A stretch of DNA of 22,955 nt from assembly GCA_017881985.1 (NCBI GenBank), contig JADGQH010000015.1, forward strand, positions 1 through 22,955. Reading direction: 5' to 3'. Position 1 is the first letter of the stretch. The number at the start of each line of letters is the position of its first letter. The position numbers were made by a program, and so were the translations under genes. A model generated the notes under the pieces. It was not told the origin of the DNA. It saw only the letters and a program-made list of their open reading frames with translations, and searched no databases. Of the stretch, positions 6,689 through 13,972 are shown in pieces. Origin of the DNA: Chloroflexota bacterium. GTDB lineage: Bacteria; Chloroflexota; Limnocylindria; Limnocylindrales; CSP1-4.

Positions 6689-8488
6689 ATGACGAGCAGT
6701 CCCGTCGGCCGTTTCGTCGGCGCCTGGCCGAAGATCGGAATCCGGCCCGCCATTGACGGCCGCATGCACGGAATCCGCGAATCGCTCGAGTCCCAGACGA
6801 AGGCGATGGCGCGCCGCACGGCCGACCTCATCGCCGCGAACCTGCGCTACCCGGACGGGACGCCCGTGGAGGTTGTCGTCCCCGACCACACCATCGGCGG
6901 CGTCTACGAGGCGGCCAAGGTCGCCGAGCTCTTCCGGGTCGAGGGCGTGGGCGTCTCCATCACGATCACGCCGTGCTGGTGCTACGGCTCGGAGACGATG
7001 GACATGGATCCCCTGACCCCGAAGGCGGTCTGGGGCTTCAACGGCACCGAGCGCCCGGGGGCGGTCTACCTGGCGGCCGTGCTCGCCGCCCACACGCAGA
7101 AGGGGCTCCCGGCCTTCGGCATCTACGGCCGCGATGTCCAGGATGCGGGCGACGGGACGATCCCGGCGGACGTGCAGGCGAAGATCCTGCGCTTCGCGAA
7201 GGCCGGTCTCGCCGCGGCGATCCTGCGCGGCAAGTCGTACCTCTCGCTCGGCGGCGTCTCGATGGGCATCGCGGGCTCGATCGTTGACCAGCCGTTCTTC
7301 GAGAAGTACCTCGGCATGCGCGTCGAGTGCGTCGACATGTCCGAGCTCGCGCGCCGGATGGAGGAGGGCATCTACGACCCGGTCGAGTTCGAGAAGGGCC
7401 TGGCCTGGGCGAAGGCGAGCTGCACCGAGGGCGCGGACCGCAACCCGGCCGACCTGCAGAAGAGCCGCGAGGAGAAGGATCGCGACTGGGCGACCGTGGT
7501 GAAGATGACCCTGATCACCCGCGATCTCCTGGTCGGCAACCCGCGCCTGGCCGAGCTGGGCTTCGGCGAGGAGGCGATGGGCCGGAACGCGATCCTTGGC
7601 GGCTTCCAGGGCCAGCGCCAGTGGACCGATCACGCCCCCAACGGCGACTTCATGGAGGCGATCCTGAACTCGTCGTTCGACTGGAACGGGATCCGCGCCC
7701 CGCACATCTTCGCGACAGAGAACGACAGCCTCAACGGCGCGACGATGCTGCTCAGCTACCTGCTGACCAACCGTGCCCAGATCTTTGCCGACGTCCGCAC
7801 GTACTGGAGCCCGGAGGCGGTCAAGCGCGTCACGGGCCACGATCTCGAGGGGGTCGCCGCGGGCGGCTTCATCCACCTCATCAACTCGGGCGCGGCGACG
7901 CTCGACGCGACGGGCGCGATGACCGCGGACGGCGAGCCCGCGATGAAGCCGTTCTGGGAGATCACCGAGAGTGACGTCCGCGCGGCCCTCGAGGCGACCA
8001 CCTGGTACCCCGCCAACCGGGGCTACTTCCGGGGCGGCGGGTACTCGTCGCAGTTCGTCAGCCGGGGCGGCATGCCCATGACGATGGCCCGCCTCAACCT
8101 GGTCTCGGGCGTGGGCCCGGTCCTCCAGATCGCCGAGGGCTGGACGGTCGACCTCCCGAAGGATGTCCACGACATCCTCGACGGGCGCACCGACCCGACC
8201 TGGCCGACCCACTGGTTCGTGCCGCGCGTGAACGGCGTCGGACCCTTCCGCGACGTCTACACGGTGATGGCGAACTGGGCCGCCAACCACGGCGCGATCA
8301 GCTACGGCCACATCGGGGCCGACCTCATCACGCTGGCCTCGGTCCTGCGAATCCCGGTCCACATGCACAACGTCCCGGAGGAGGATCTCTTCCGGCCGAG
8401 CGCATGGGCCAACCTCGGAACCGCCGATCCCGAAGGCGCGGACTTCCGGGCCTGCGCCACCTTCGGCCCGCTGTACGGCCGCCGCTGA
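6689..8488 (+). CDS. fucI: L-fucose isomerase
   Basis: Mn-dependent aldose-ketose isomerase converting L-fucose to L-fuculose; enzymes of this family also use D-arabinose. The ATG at 6689 follows AGGAGA and gives 599 residues against 591 for E. coli FucI. Identity is visible throughout: KIGIRPAIDGR near the start, TPCWCYGSETMDMDP, WGFNGTERPGAVYLAA, KSYLSLGGVSMGIAGSIVD, LINSG and GPVLQIAEGW. Metal-site residues align as Glu344 (in ATENDSLNG), Asp368 (in FADVRTYWSPEA) and His534 (in ANHG), corresponding to E. coli Glu337, Asp361 and His528. It is the last gene of the rightward cluster and converges with the GDP-sugar operon. No kinase follows it, so the ketose kinase must lie elsewhere. Confidence 0.96.
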   Translation: MTSSPVGRFVGAWPKIGIRPAIDGRMHGIRESLESQTKAMARRTADLIAANLRYPDGTPVEVVVPDHTIGGVYEAAKVAELFRVEGVGVSITITPCWCYGSETMDMDPLTPKAVWGFNGTERPGAVYLAAVLAAHTQKGLPAFGIYGRDVQDAGDGTIPADVQAKILRFAKAGLAAAILRGKSYLSLGGVSMGIAGSIVDQPFFEKYLGMRVECVDMSELARRMEEGIYDPVEFEKGLAWAKASCTEGADRNPADLQKSREEKDRDWATVVKMTLITRDLLVGNPRLAELGFGEEAMGRNAILGGFQGQRQWTDHAPNGDFMEAILNSSFDWNGIRAPHIFATENDSLNGATMLLSYLLTNRAQIFADVRTYWSPEAVKRVTGHDLEGVAAGGFIHLINSGAATLDATGAMTADGEPAMKPFWEITESDVRAALEATTWYPANRGYFRGGGYSSQFVSRGGMPMTMARLNLVSGVGPVLQIAEGWTVDLPKDVHDILDGRTDPTWPTHWFVPRVNGVGPFRDVYTVMANWAANHGAISYGHIGADLITLASVLRIPVHMHNVPEEDLFRPSAWANLGTADPEGADFRACATFGPLYGRR

Positions 8489-8490
8489 GA

Positions 8491-8529
8491 CCCGGGACGA
8501 GACGCGCCCCCGGGATCGTCGACGCGATC
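8491..8529. terminator. hairpins between convergent operons
   Basis: Two inverted repeats follow the FucI stop: CCCGGG (8491-8496) with CCCGGG (8509-8514), and GATCG (8514-8518) with CGATC (8525-8529). The 150-base gap separates two convergent operons, so a bidirectional termination zone is expected. There are no T-runs, as is common in such GC-rich genomes. Confidence 0.4.
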
Positions 8530-8638
8530 CGCGGGACTGCAGCACCGAGCGGACGTCCTGCACGCTCGCGAGAACAGGGCGCGTCCGCGGCGGGCTTCGG
8601 GAAGAGGGGCGCTGCTGTGGTCGCTCAGCGGCGCGATG

Positions 8639-9694
8639 TCACGCGCCGGTTGCCACGGCGCACCGATCCAGCAGCGCTTCGATGATGGGGAGGGCCTCCC
8701 GCGCCCCCCGGAGGAGCGCGACCGGCGCAGCGTCTGATGTCGCCAGGCCGTCGCCGGGGCGGACGGTCCACGAGCGACCCGCGGCCGCGACAACGAGGTC
8801 GCCGGGCTCCGCCGTGAACGCGACACCCGACTCGACGACCGATCCTGACCCTGGGGCGCCGAGCGCGCCGAGCAGCGCCGTCCACGTCCCCAGGTCGCTC
8901 CAACCCACGTCCATGGCGCCCATGACGACCCTCCCCGCCCGGGAGGCGGGCTCCATGACCGCGTAGTCGATCGAGGTCGAGCGGATCGCGGGATAGGCCT
9001 CCTGGAGCCTGCCCGCCGCGTGCGCGGCATCCACGGCTTCGAACACGTCGGGGGCGAAGTCGCGGAGGGCGGCCCGGATCGCGCCCCGCTGCCACAGGAA
9101 GATGCCGGCGTTCCACGCGACGCCGGGTTGCACCGCCAGCCGGGCGGCCATCTCGCGATCGGGCTTTTCCTCGAACCGGCGCAGCGGATGGGCCGTCAGG
9201 CGGCCCGCTCCAATGCGTTCCAGATCGGGGACGAGATAGCCGTAGTCGGTTGCGGGTCCGGTGACCCGGATGCCGAGCGTCACCAGCGGGCGCGCGATCC
9301 CGAACGAACCGTGCGCCAGCTCCGCCGCGGCGTCAGCGAGCACGGCACGGAACGCCCCTGCGTTCGCCACCTGCTGGTCGGCTGGCAGGACGACCATGAC
9401 AGCATCCTCGGGCGCATCAAGCGCGACGGTTGCCAGGGCGATCGCGGCCGCCGTGTTCCGCCCCAGCGGTTCCTCGAGCACGGTCACGTCGGGTGCCTGG
9501 GCACGGACGAGCGGGGCGTGGAGCTGGTTGGTCACCACGGCCACCCCGCCGTCTGCGATCTCCCGCACCCGGTCGACGGTGCGCTGGAAGAGCGTCCGGT
9601 CCCCGAGGAGCGGCAGGAACGGCTTCGGGCGAGCCGCGGTGGAAAGCGGCCGCAGGCGGGTCCCGCCGCCGCCCGCCAGGATCACCGCGTACAT
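8639..9694 (-). CDS. manC: mannose-1-phosphate guanylyltransferase
   Basis: Forms GDP-mannose from GTP and mannose-1-phosphate, the substrate of the 3,5-epimerase encoded upstream. The frame is open to 9892, but conserved sequence starts at MYAVILAGGGG, so the ATG at 9694 is chosen (351 residues); only a weak GGA-type site precedes it. Seen are the nucleotide-binding loop GGGGTRLRPLS with Pro-Lys-Pro-Phe (residues 8-26), EPLGRNTAAAIALA, VVLPADQ, RRFEEKP and the sugar-site VAWNAGIFLW. It lacks the C-terminal phosphomannose isomerase domain of long bifunctional ManC/AlgA proteins, and ends with a short beta-rich tail. A 199-base gap separates it from the preceding operon gene, so it may have its own promoter, although I could not define one. 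Other sugar-1-phosphate nucleotidylyltransferase specificities are possible but less likely. Confidence 0.85.
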   Translation of the reverse strand: MYAVILAGGGGTRLRPLSTAARPKPFLPLLGDRTLFQRTVDRVREIADGGVAVVTNQLHAPLVRAQAPDVTVLEEPLGRNTAAAIALATVALDAPEDAVMVVLPADQQVANAGAFRAVLADAAAELAHGSFGIARPLVTLGIRVTGPATDYGYLVPDLERIGAGRLTAHPLRRFEEKPDREMAARLAVQPGVAWNAGIFLWQRGAIRAALRDFAPDVFEAVDAAHAAGRLQEAYPAIRSTSIDYAVMEPASRAGRVVMGAMDVGWSDLGTWTALLGALGAPGSGSVVESGVAFTAEPGDLVVAAAGRSWTVRPGDGLATSDAAPVALLRGAREALPIIEALLDRCAVATGA

Positions 9695-9893
9695 GGATCG
9701 ACTGCCCGGTCCTGGGGGCTGCCTGTCGACTGCCGTCTGCGCCGCGATTGTGCCCCGCCGAAGGGCCGTCCCAGGCTCCAAGGTCTGCCGACTTCCCTGG
9801 GCTGCCTCTTGACGCCTCACGCTTCGTGATGAAGAGCGACTCGATGAGAAAGGGTCCGTGCCAACAGGCCGCGTTGTGATCGAAGGCAGCATT

Positions 9894-10748
9894 TCAGTAG
9901 CCGCGCAGCTCGGTGCTGGTCCGCCGGGGCAGGTTCGTGTGCGGCTTGCGCTCGAGCACCAGGTAGTCCAGGCCGTGGGCCCGACAGAAGTCGCGCTTCT
10001 CCTGCTGGTCGCCGTCCTCGTTCACGATGTAGACGTGCGGCGCGATCGCATCGATCTCAGGCTCGGCGTCCATCCAGCCCGTGCCGGTCGAGACCAGACA
10101 GTGGCGCACGCAGCGCACGGCCTGGACCATGTACCGGCGCTCCTCCTGGCCCCGCAGCGGATGCCCGGGGCCCTTGAGGAGCCTGACGTTCTCGTCGCTG
10201 CCCACGATCACGTAGAGATCGCCGTGCGCGGCCGCATCCAGGAAGAACCGGACGTGGCCAGAGTGCAGCCAATCGAAGCACCCGGTCACCACGACCCGCT
10301 TCCCGCCGGGTGGGGCAGAAGGTGTCTCGTTCACCGGTGGGAAGCCAGCCAGCTGGTCGGCTTCGATGACGCGGTAGTCGATGCCAAGGGAGAGGCATCG
10401 GGCGCGTAGGTCCGGGTCATCCTCGGCCTCCGGGACGGCCAGCGTGGCGCTACGGCGCGCAAGATCCGGCAGCGTCGCGCGTGGGAGCCGCTCCACGACG
10501 GCGGCGCTGTCGACATCGCGCAGTGCCTGCGCGAGGAAGAGCCGCTCCTCCTCCGGGAAGAATGGCAGGCGCCCGGTCGTGGACCGAACCAGCGCGTCGG
10601 ACCAGAGGTCGAGGCTGACGCTCCCCAGTCGCGCGGCCTCCTGGAGGAACCGCACGTCCGCGGACTGCAGGTTGTCGAGGCTCCGCGAGATCACGACCCG
10701 AGCGGTCGCCTCGGCGACTTCGCGGGCTGACGGGGTTGTGTCGGTCAC
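9894..10748 (-). CDS. tandem cytidylyltransferase-fold nucleotidylyltransferase with degenerate N-terminal copy
   Basis: Predicted to activate a sugar-1-phosphate (or similar alcohol phosphate) with a nucleotide, like the adenylyltransferase half of HldE/RfaE. The GTG at 10748 is 7 bases after the upstream kinase stop and gives 284 residues; longer forms would overlap that kinase. The C-terminal copy (about 150-284) has an intact catalytic motif, TGCFDWLHSGH (His162, His165), then VGSDENVR, EERRYMV and the late TSTELRG. The N-terminal copy (about 17-130) aligns with it (VVISRSLDNLQSADVRFL against VVVTGCFDWLHSGHVRFF; WSDALVR against GSDENVR), but the HxGH positions are QSAD and there is no late STxLR motif. 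It is therefore probably a non-catalytic duplicate. The paired GHMP kinase suggests a kinase-nucleotidylyltransferase couple. The sugar and nucleotide are unknown. Confidence 0.8.
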   Translation of the reverse strand: MTDTTPSAREVAEATARVVISRSLDNLQSADVRFLQEAARLGSVSLDLWSDALVRSTTGRLPFFPEEERLFLAQALRDVDSAAVVERLPRATLPDLARRSATLAVPEAEDDPDLRARCLSLGIDYRVIEADQLAGFPPVNETPSAPPGGKRVVVTGCFDWLHSGHVRFFLDAAAHGDLYVIVGSDENVRLLKGPGHPLRGQEERRYMVQAVRCVRHCLVSTGTGWMDAEPEIDAIAPHVYIVNEDGDQQEKRDFCRAHGLDYLVLERKPHTNLPRRTSTELRGY

Positions 10749-10755
10749 CGTCCCA

Positions 10756-11631
10756 CTACTCCGTCCGGACCGAGATCCGGAAGGATCCGGGCACGTCCTC
10801 GGCGGATGCGACGACGAGATAGCCGCCGCCACACCCCGAGTACATCGCGCCGGCGTACCTCGCCTGGTACCAGGCCAGGAGCGCCTTGAGGTCGACGGTG
10901 ATCGTGGGGTGGGCCAGCGTGTGGGGCAGGAGCGCATCCCAGCACCGGGAGCACTCGTTCATGGAGGCGCCCAGCGACGCGAGGTCGTGCCGGACGATGG
11001 CGTCGAAGCAGTCCTTGCCGCTCTGGCCCAGCCGGCGAACCCATTCCGGATCGAGGCGCTTCACCCCGAGGGGTCCGTATCCGGGAGGTCGCGGCGCGAC
11101 CGCGATCAGGTGAATCCGCGTCTCCAGCCACCGCGCCACGCCCGCATCGCGGCTGGACTCGATGTGGCTCGGAAACCAGCCGCCATCGACGGACGGGTCA
11201 TAGTCGAGGCGGCTCACGCCTGGGAAGATCACCCCGATCATGTCCTGTGAGCCGGACGGCTCCGCCTGCCCCGCGTTCTCGGCGGCATAGAGCTCTCGGA
11301 CCAGGGCCATCGGTTCGGGGCTCGACGGCACCTGGTCGCCCCACAGCGCGAACGCGCGCGCTCGCGTCCCGGTGGCCATGCCACTCCGGTCCATGAAGCG
11401 GACCGACGGCTGCAGCGACACGACCACCATGGAGCCCGGCGGCTCCGGGTTGCATGCTGATACGAAGGGTTGGTCGATCCACCCGCCGGCCAGCTGGAGG
11501 CGGTACGGCAGGCGGCCGATCACGTCGTCAAGCCCCGGCGTTGGCCACGTCGCATCAGCCGGCCGACCCGCCTCGGCACGGTCGATCGCGCGGTCGAGTC
11601 CTCCAGGGGTCCCGTCGGGTGGACCAAGCAC
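10756..11631 (-). CDS. GHMP-family sugar kinase, divergent
   Basis: Probable ATP-dependent kinase acting on a sugar or sugar phosphate, distantly like the heptose-7-phosphate 1-kinase HddA. The GTG at 11631 lies 5 bases past the epimerase stop and gives 291 residues. GHMP landmarks: LPYRLQLAGGWIDQP (41-55), matching the family RxPxRxxxxGGxxDxP start; a glycine-rich loop read as SGMATGTR (83-90) in place of GLGSSxA; GSQDMIGV (127-134), like HddA GKQDQ; and a C-terminal SGCGGGYL (265-272), matching GAGGGG. About 35 residues precede the usual start of the fold. It is immediately followed by the nucleotidylyltransferase, so it likely makes that enzyme's sugar-1-phosphate substrate. Candidates include L-galactose, L-fucose or a heptose phosphate; none is proven. 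Confidence 0.75.
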   Translation of the reverse strand: MLGPPDGTPGGLDRAIDRAEAGRPADATWPTPGLDDVIGRLPYRLQLAGGWIDQPFVSACNPEPPGSMVVVSLQPSVRFMDRSGMATGTRARAFALWGDQVPSSPEPMALVRELYAAENAGQAEPSGSQDMIGVIFPGVSRLDYDPSVDGGWFPSHIESSRDAGVARWLETRIHLIAVAPRPPGYGPLGVKRLDPEWVRRLGQSGKDCFDAIVRHDLASLGASMNECSRCWDALLPHTLAHPTITVDLKALLAWYQARYAGAMYSGCGGGYLVVASAEDVPGSFRISVRTE

Positions 11632-11636
11632 CAGGA

Positions 11637-12698
11637 TCAGCCCTCCACCACTGCCTTGCCGGCCTTGCGCGCGGCGAACTGCTCGGCAATCCAGGCATAC
11701 GTGGCAGCCATGCCGTCACGTAGGGGCGTCCGAGGTTCCCAGCCCAGGACGGCCTCGATGAACGTGTTGTCGCTGTTCCGCCCGGCGACGCCCTTGGGCG
11801 CTTCGAGCTTGTACGAGCGCTCGAGGGTGACGCCGGCGATCGACTCGACCATCGACACGAGGTCGTTGATCGAGATGAGCTCGCTCGAGCCCAGGTTGAT
11901 CGGCGTGGCGATCAGGTCGGGGCTGTGCATGATCCGGTCGATCCCGTAGGTGCAGTCGTCGATGTAGCAGAACGAGCGCGTCTGCGTCCCGTCGCCCCAG
12001 ATCTCGATCCGCATGTCCCCGGCGTCCAGCGCCTCGATCACCTTGCGACACATCGCCGCGGGCGCCTTCTCCCGGCCGCCGAACCAGGTCCCGTTGGGTC
12101 CGTAGATGTTGTGGAAACGCGCGATGTGCGTCTCGAGGCCACGCTCCGCCCAGTACTCCTGGCAGAACATCTCCGAGATCAGCTTCTCCCACCCGTAGCC
12201 ACGCTCGGCCATCGCCGGATAGGCGTCCGACTCCTTGAGCGCGATCACGTCGGGCGACTTCTGGAGGTCCGTGTTGTAGGCGCAGGCGGACGACGAGAAG
12301 AAGTAGCGCTTAACGCCGGCCCGGTAGGACGCCTCGGTCAGGTGCGTGTTGACGAGGATGCTGCGAAGGCATTCCACCCGGAACCGCTCGATGAACCCCA
12401 TCCCGCCCATGTCGGCGGCAAGGTTGTACACCTCGGTGGCTCCTTCCACCGCCCGGATCGCGTTGGCCTCGTGGCTCAGGTCCATCGACAGGCATTCCAC
12501 GCCGGGCACGCGCTGGTACCACTCGGGGAGCGGCTTCCGGTCGATCGCCCGGATCCGCGTGTAGCCGAGGTCGTGGAAGTACCGGGCCAGCGAACCGGCG
12601 ATGAACCCGCCGGCGCCCGTAACGACGATGAGGTCGTTGCGATCGAGGCTACGCTCGATGTCGCTGCCAAGCACCTGGTCGTTGGTCGCGTTGGTCAT
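11637..12698 (-). CDS. gme: GDP-mannose 3,5-epimerase
   Basis: NAD-dependent short-chain epimerase converting GDP-D-mannose to GDP-L-galactose (and GDP-L-gulose). The ATG at 12698 follows AGGTGA, giving 353 residues, near the plant enzyme. The NAD site is TGAGGFIAG (27-35). The strongly diagnostic AADMGGMGF (94-102) is present, with RFHNIYGPNGTWFGGREKAP and WGDGTQTRSF matching plant GME almost word for word. Catalytic residues Cys139 (SSAC), Tyr168 and Lys172 (YxxxK) and Lys211 (GGREK) sit at a constant offset of six from Arabidopsis Cys145, Tyr174, Lys178 and Lys217. It is the first enzyme gene after the LacI regulator, and ManC at the operon end would supply its substrate. Function is unusually clear for a bacterial epimerase; the final sugar product in this organism is not. 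Confidence 0.92.
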   Translation of the reverse strand: MTNATNDQVLGSDIERSLDRNDLIVVTGAGGFIAGSLARYFHDLGYTRIRAIDRKPLPEWYQRVPGVECLSMDLSHEANAIRAVEGATEVYNLAADMGGMGFIERFRVECLRSILVNTHLTEASYRAGVKRYFFSSSACAYNTDLQKSPDVIALKESDAYPAMAERGYGWEKLISEMFCQEYWAERGLETHIARFHNIYGPNGTWFGGREKAPAAMCRKVIEALDAGDMRIEIWGDGTQTRSFCYIDDCTYGIDRIMHSPDLIATPINLGSSELISINDLVSMVESIAGVTLERSYKLEAPKGVAGRNSDNTFIEAVLGWEPRTPLRDGMAATYAWIAEQFAARKAGKAVVEG

Positions 12699-12721
12699 TT
12701 CGCTTCACCTTTCATGCCGAT

Positions 12722-13801
12722 TCATTCGAGTCGCCGACTGGTCACGGACGTCATGCGCGAGAGAGCGCCGACTGCCGACTGGGAGTGCGGGTCCCGTTCC
12801 CTGAGCGCGTCTCCGCTCGAGCGCCGGACCACCAGTTGCGTCGGGAGGACGACTTCGTGGAACGTCTCCGTCGCGCCGGTCGACATGCGATCGAGCAGCA
12901 CGGCGACGCTCCGCTGTCCCATCTCGTAGGCCGGCTGGGCCGCCACCGTGAGGAAGGGGAAGGTGACCATGGCTTGCGGCAGGTCATCGAAGGCCACCAG
13001 GGCCACGTCTTCCGGCACGCGGACATGCAACTCGTCCAGTTCCTGCAGGACGCCGATCGCGATGAAGTTGTTCGCCGCGAAGAGTGCCGTCGGGCGAGGG
13101 ATAACGGCCATCGCTTGTCTGGCCATCGTTCGTCCGCTCTCGATCGTGTACTCGCCCCGGAAGACACGCGGGGGTTCAGCCTGATGCGCCTCGGCAAAAG
13201 CCTTCCGGAAGCCGGCCACCCGGTCGTCAGCGGTTGATACCGATAGGGGCCCGCTCAGAACCGCGGTCCTCGAGTGCCCCAGTGACGCGAGGATTCGGCC
13301 GAGCTCGAGTGCTCCCCCCCTCGAATCGGCACGAACGACATCCGCCACGCGTTCCCTGAGACGTCGGTCGACCACGACGACGGGCGTTTCGTGATCGCGA
13401 CACTGCTTGATCGCCGCTACGCCCCCCCGAGCCGGCACGAGCAGGATCCCGTCCGCCTGCCTCTGCAGGATCATCCGCACATAGCGCTGTTCGTCCACAT
13501 CGCGCTCGTCGGTGTTGCAGATCAACAGCATCAGGCCAGCGTCGCTGGCAGCGTCCTCCACTCCCCGCGCGACCGTCGTGAAGAACGGGTTCGTCATGTC
13601 GGTGAGGACCAGCGCGATCGTGTCGGTCCGTTTGGAGCGCAGGCTCCGGGCAATCGAGTTGGGCACGTAGCCGATCTCGGCGATGGCCTGTTCGACTCGA
13701 GCTCGAACCTGGCTGCTGACCGGTCCCGAGCCGTTCACGACACGAGAAACGGTGATCGCAGCGACGCCGGCGCGAGTCGCGACATCGACGATCGTTGGCA
13801 T
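12722..13801 (-). CDS. LacI-family transcriptional regulator heading the GDP-sugar operon
   Basis: Repressor of 359 residues starting at the ATG at 13801. The helix-turn-helix TIVDVATRAGVAAITVSRV (3-21) and hinge PNSIARSLRSKRT are intact; the sensor domain has NPFFTTVARGVED, ILLVPAR, TALFAANNFIAIG and VAFDDLP. It is clearly a paralogue of the regulator at 4958-6034: about 60 percent of the first 60 residues are identical by eye, and similarity continues throughout. The residues before TVSRV are Ala-Ile rather than Ala-Met, fitting a different operator. It is the first gene of the leftward operon, 23 bases before the epimerase gene, and two operator-like palindromes lie 46-72 bases upstream of its start. 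Autoregulation and control of the whole nucleotide-sugar operon are inferred. The inducer is unknown. Confidence 0.92.
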   Translation of the reverse strand: MPTIVDVATRAGVAAITVSRVVNGSGPVSSQVRARVEQAIAEIGYVPNSIARSLRSKRTDTIALVLTDMTNPFFTTVARGVEDAASDAGLMLLICNTDERDVDEQRYVRMILQRQADGILLVPARGGVAAIKQCRDHETPVVVVDRRLRERVADVVRADSRGGALELGRILASLGHSRTAVLSGPLSVSTADDRVAGFRKAFAEAHQAEPPRVFRGEYTIESGRTMARQAMAVIPRPTALFAANNFIAIGVLQELDELHVRVPEDVALVAFDDLPQAMVTFPFLTVAAQPAYEMGQRSVAVLLDRMSTGATETFHEVVLPTQLVVRRSSGDALRERDPHSQSAVGALSRMTSVTSRRLE

Positions 13802-13847
13802 CGTCTCGACCCCATCAGAAGCTACCGTGGAGGCTCGAAGCGCGAGT

Positions 13848-13873
13848 GGTAACGTTAGCGTGGTAACGCTACC
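13848..13873. promoter_or_regulatory. paired LacI-family operators upstream of the GDP-sugar operon
   Basis: GGTAACGTTAGC (13848-13859) and GGTAACGCTACC (13862-13873) are two CG-centred near-palindromes with centres 14 bases apart; the second sits in TGGTA/TACCA arms at 13861-13874. A leftward promoter is not clear: a TGGACA-like box upstream with TAGCGT 18 bases on would overlap the distal operator. The layout mirrors the operator pair at 1038-1062, but half-sites are GGTAAC-like instead of GTTATC. Confidence 0.68.
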
Positions 13874-13948
13874 ATTTTGCCTTGGGGTTTGTCCAGAGGC
13901 TCTTCGCGGGGGGTAGACGGCAATCGCGCAGCGCCCCGCACACGGCGG

Positions 13949-13965
13949 CCCGCGCCGCGCGCGGG
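13949..13965 (-). terminator. hairpin after the fructokinase gene
   Basis: CCCGCGC (13949-13955) and GCGCGGG (13959-13965) make a perfect 7-bp stem with a three-base loop, starting 7 bases after the kinase stop on the - strand. No T-run follows. It probably separates the DeoR-linked unit from the LacI-led operon. Confidence 0.5.
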
Positions 13966-13972
13966 TCCGCCT

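Noticed and set aside
6668..8563. Long - strand open frame opposite FucI
   Set aside because: Antisense shadow of a gene with near-complete match to L-fucose isomerase; its product is compositionally biased and unrecognisable.
9695..9893. Separate promoter or operator for manC in the 199-base gap
   Set aside because: I found no convincing -35/-10 pair and no CG-centred palindrome like those upstream of the LacI genes; the small inverted repeat near 9828-9840 is imperfect.
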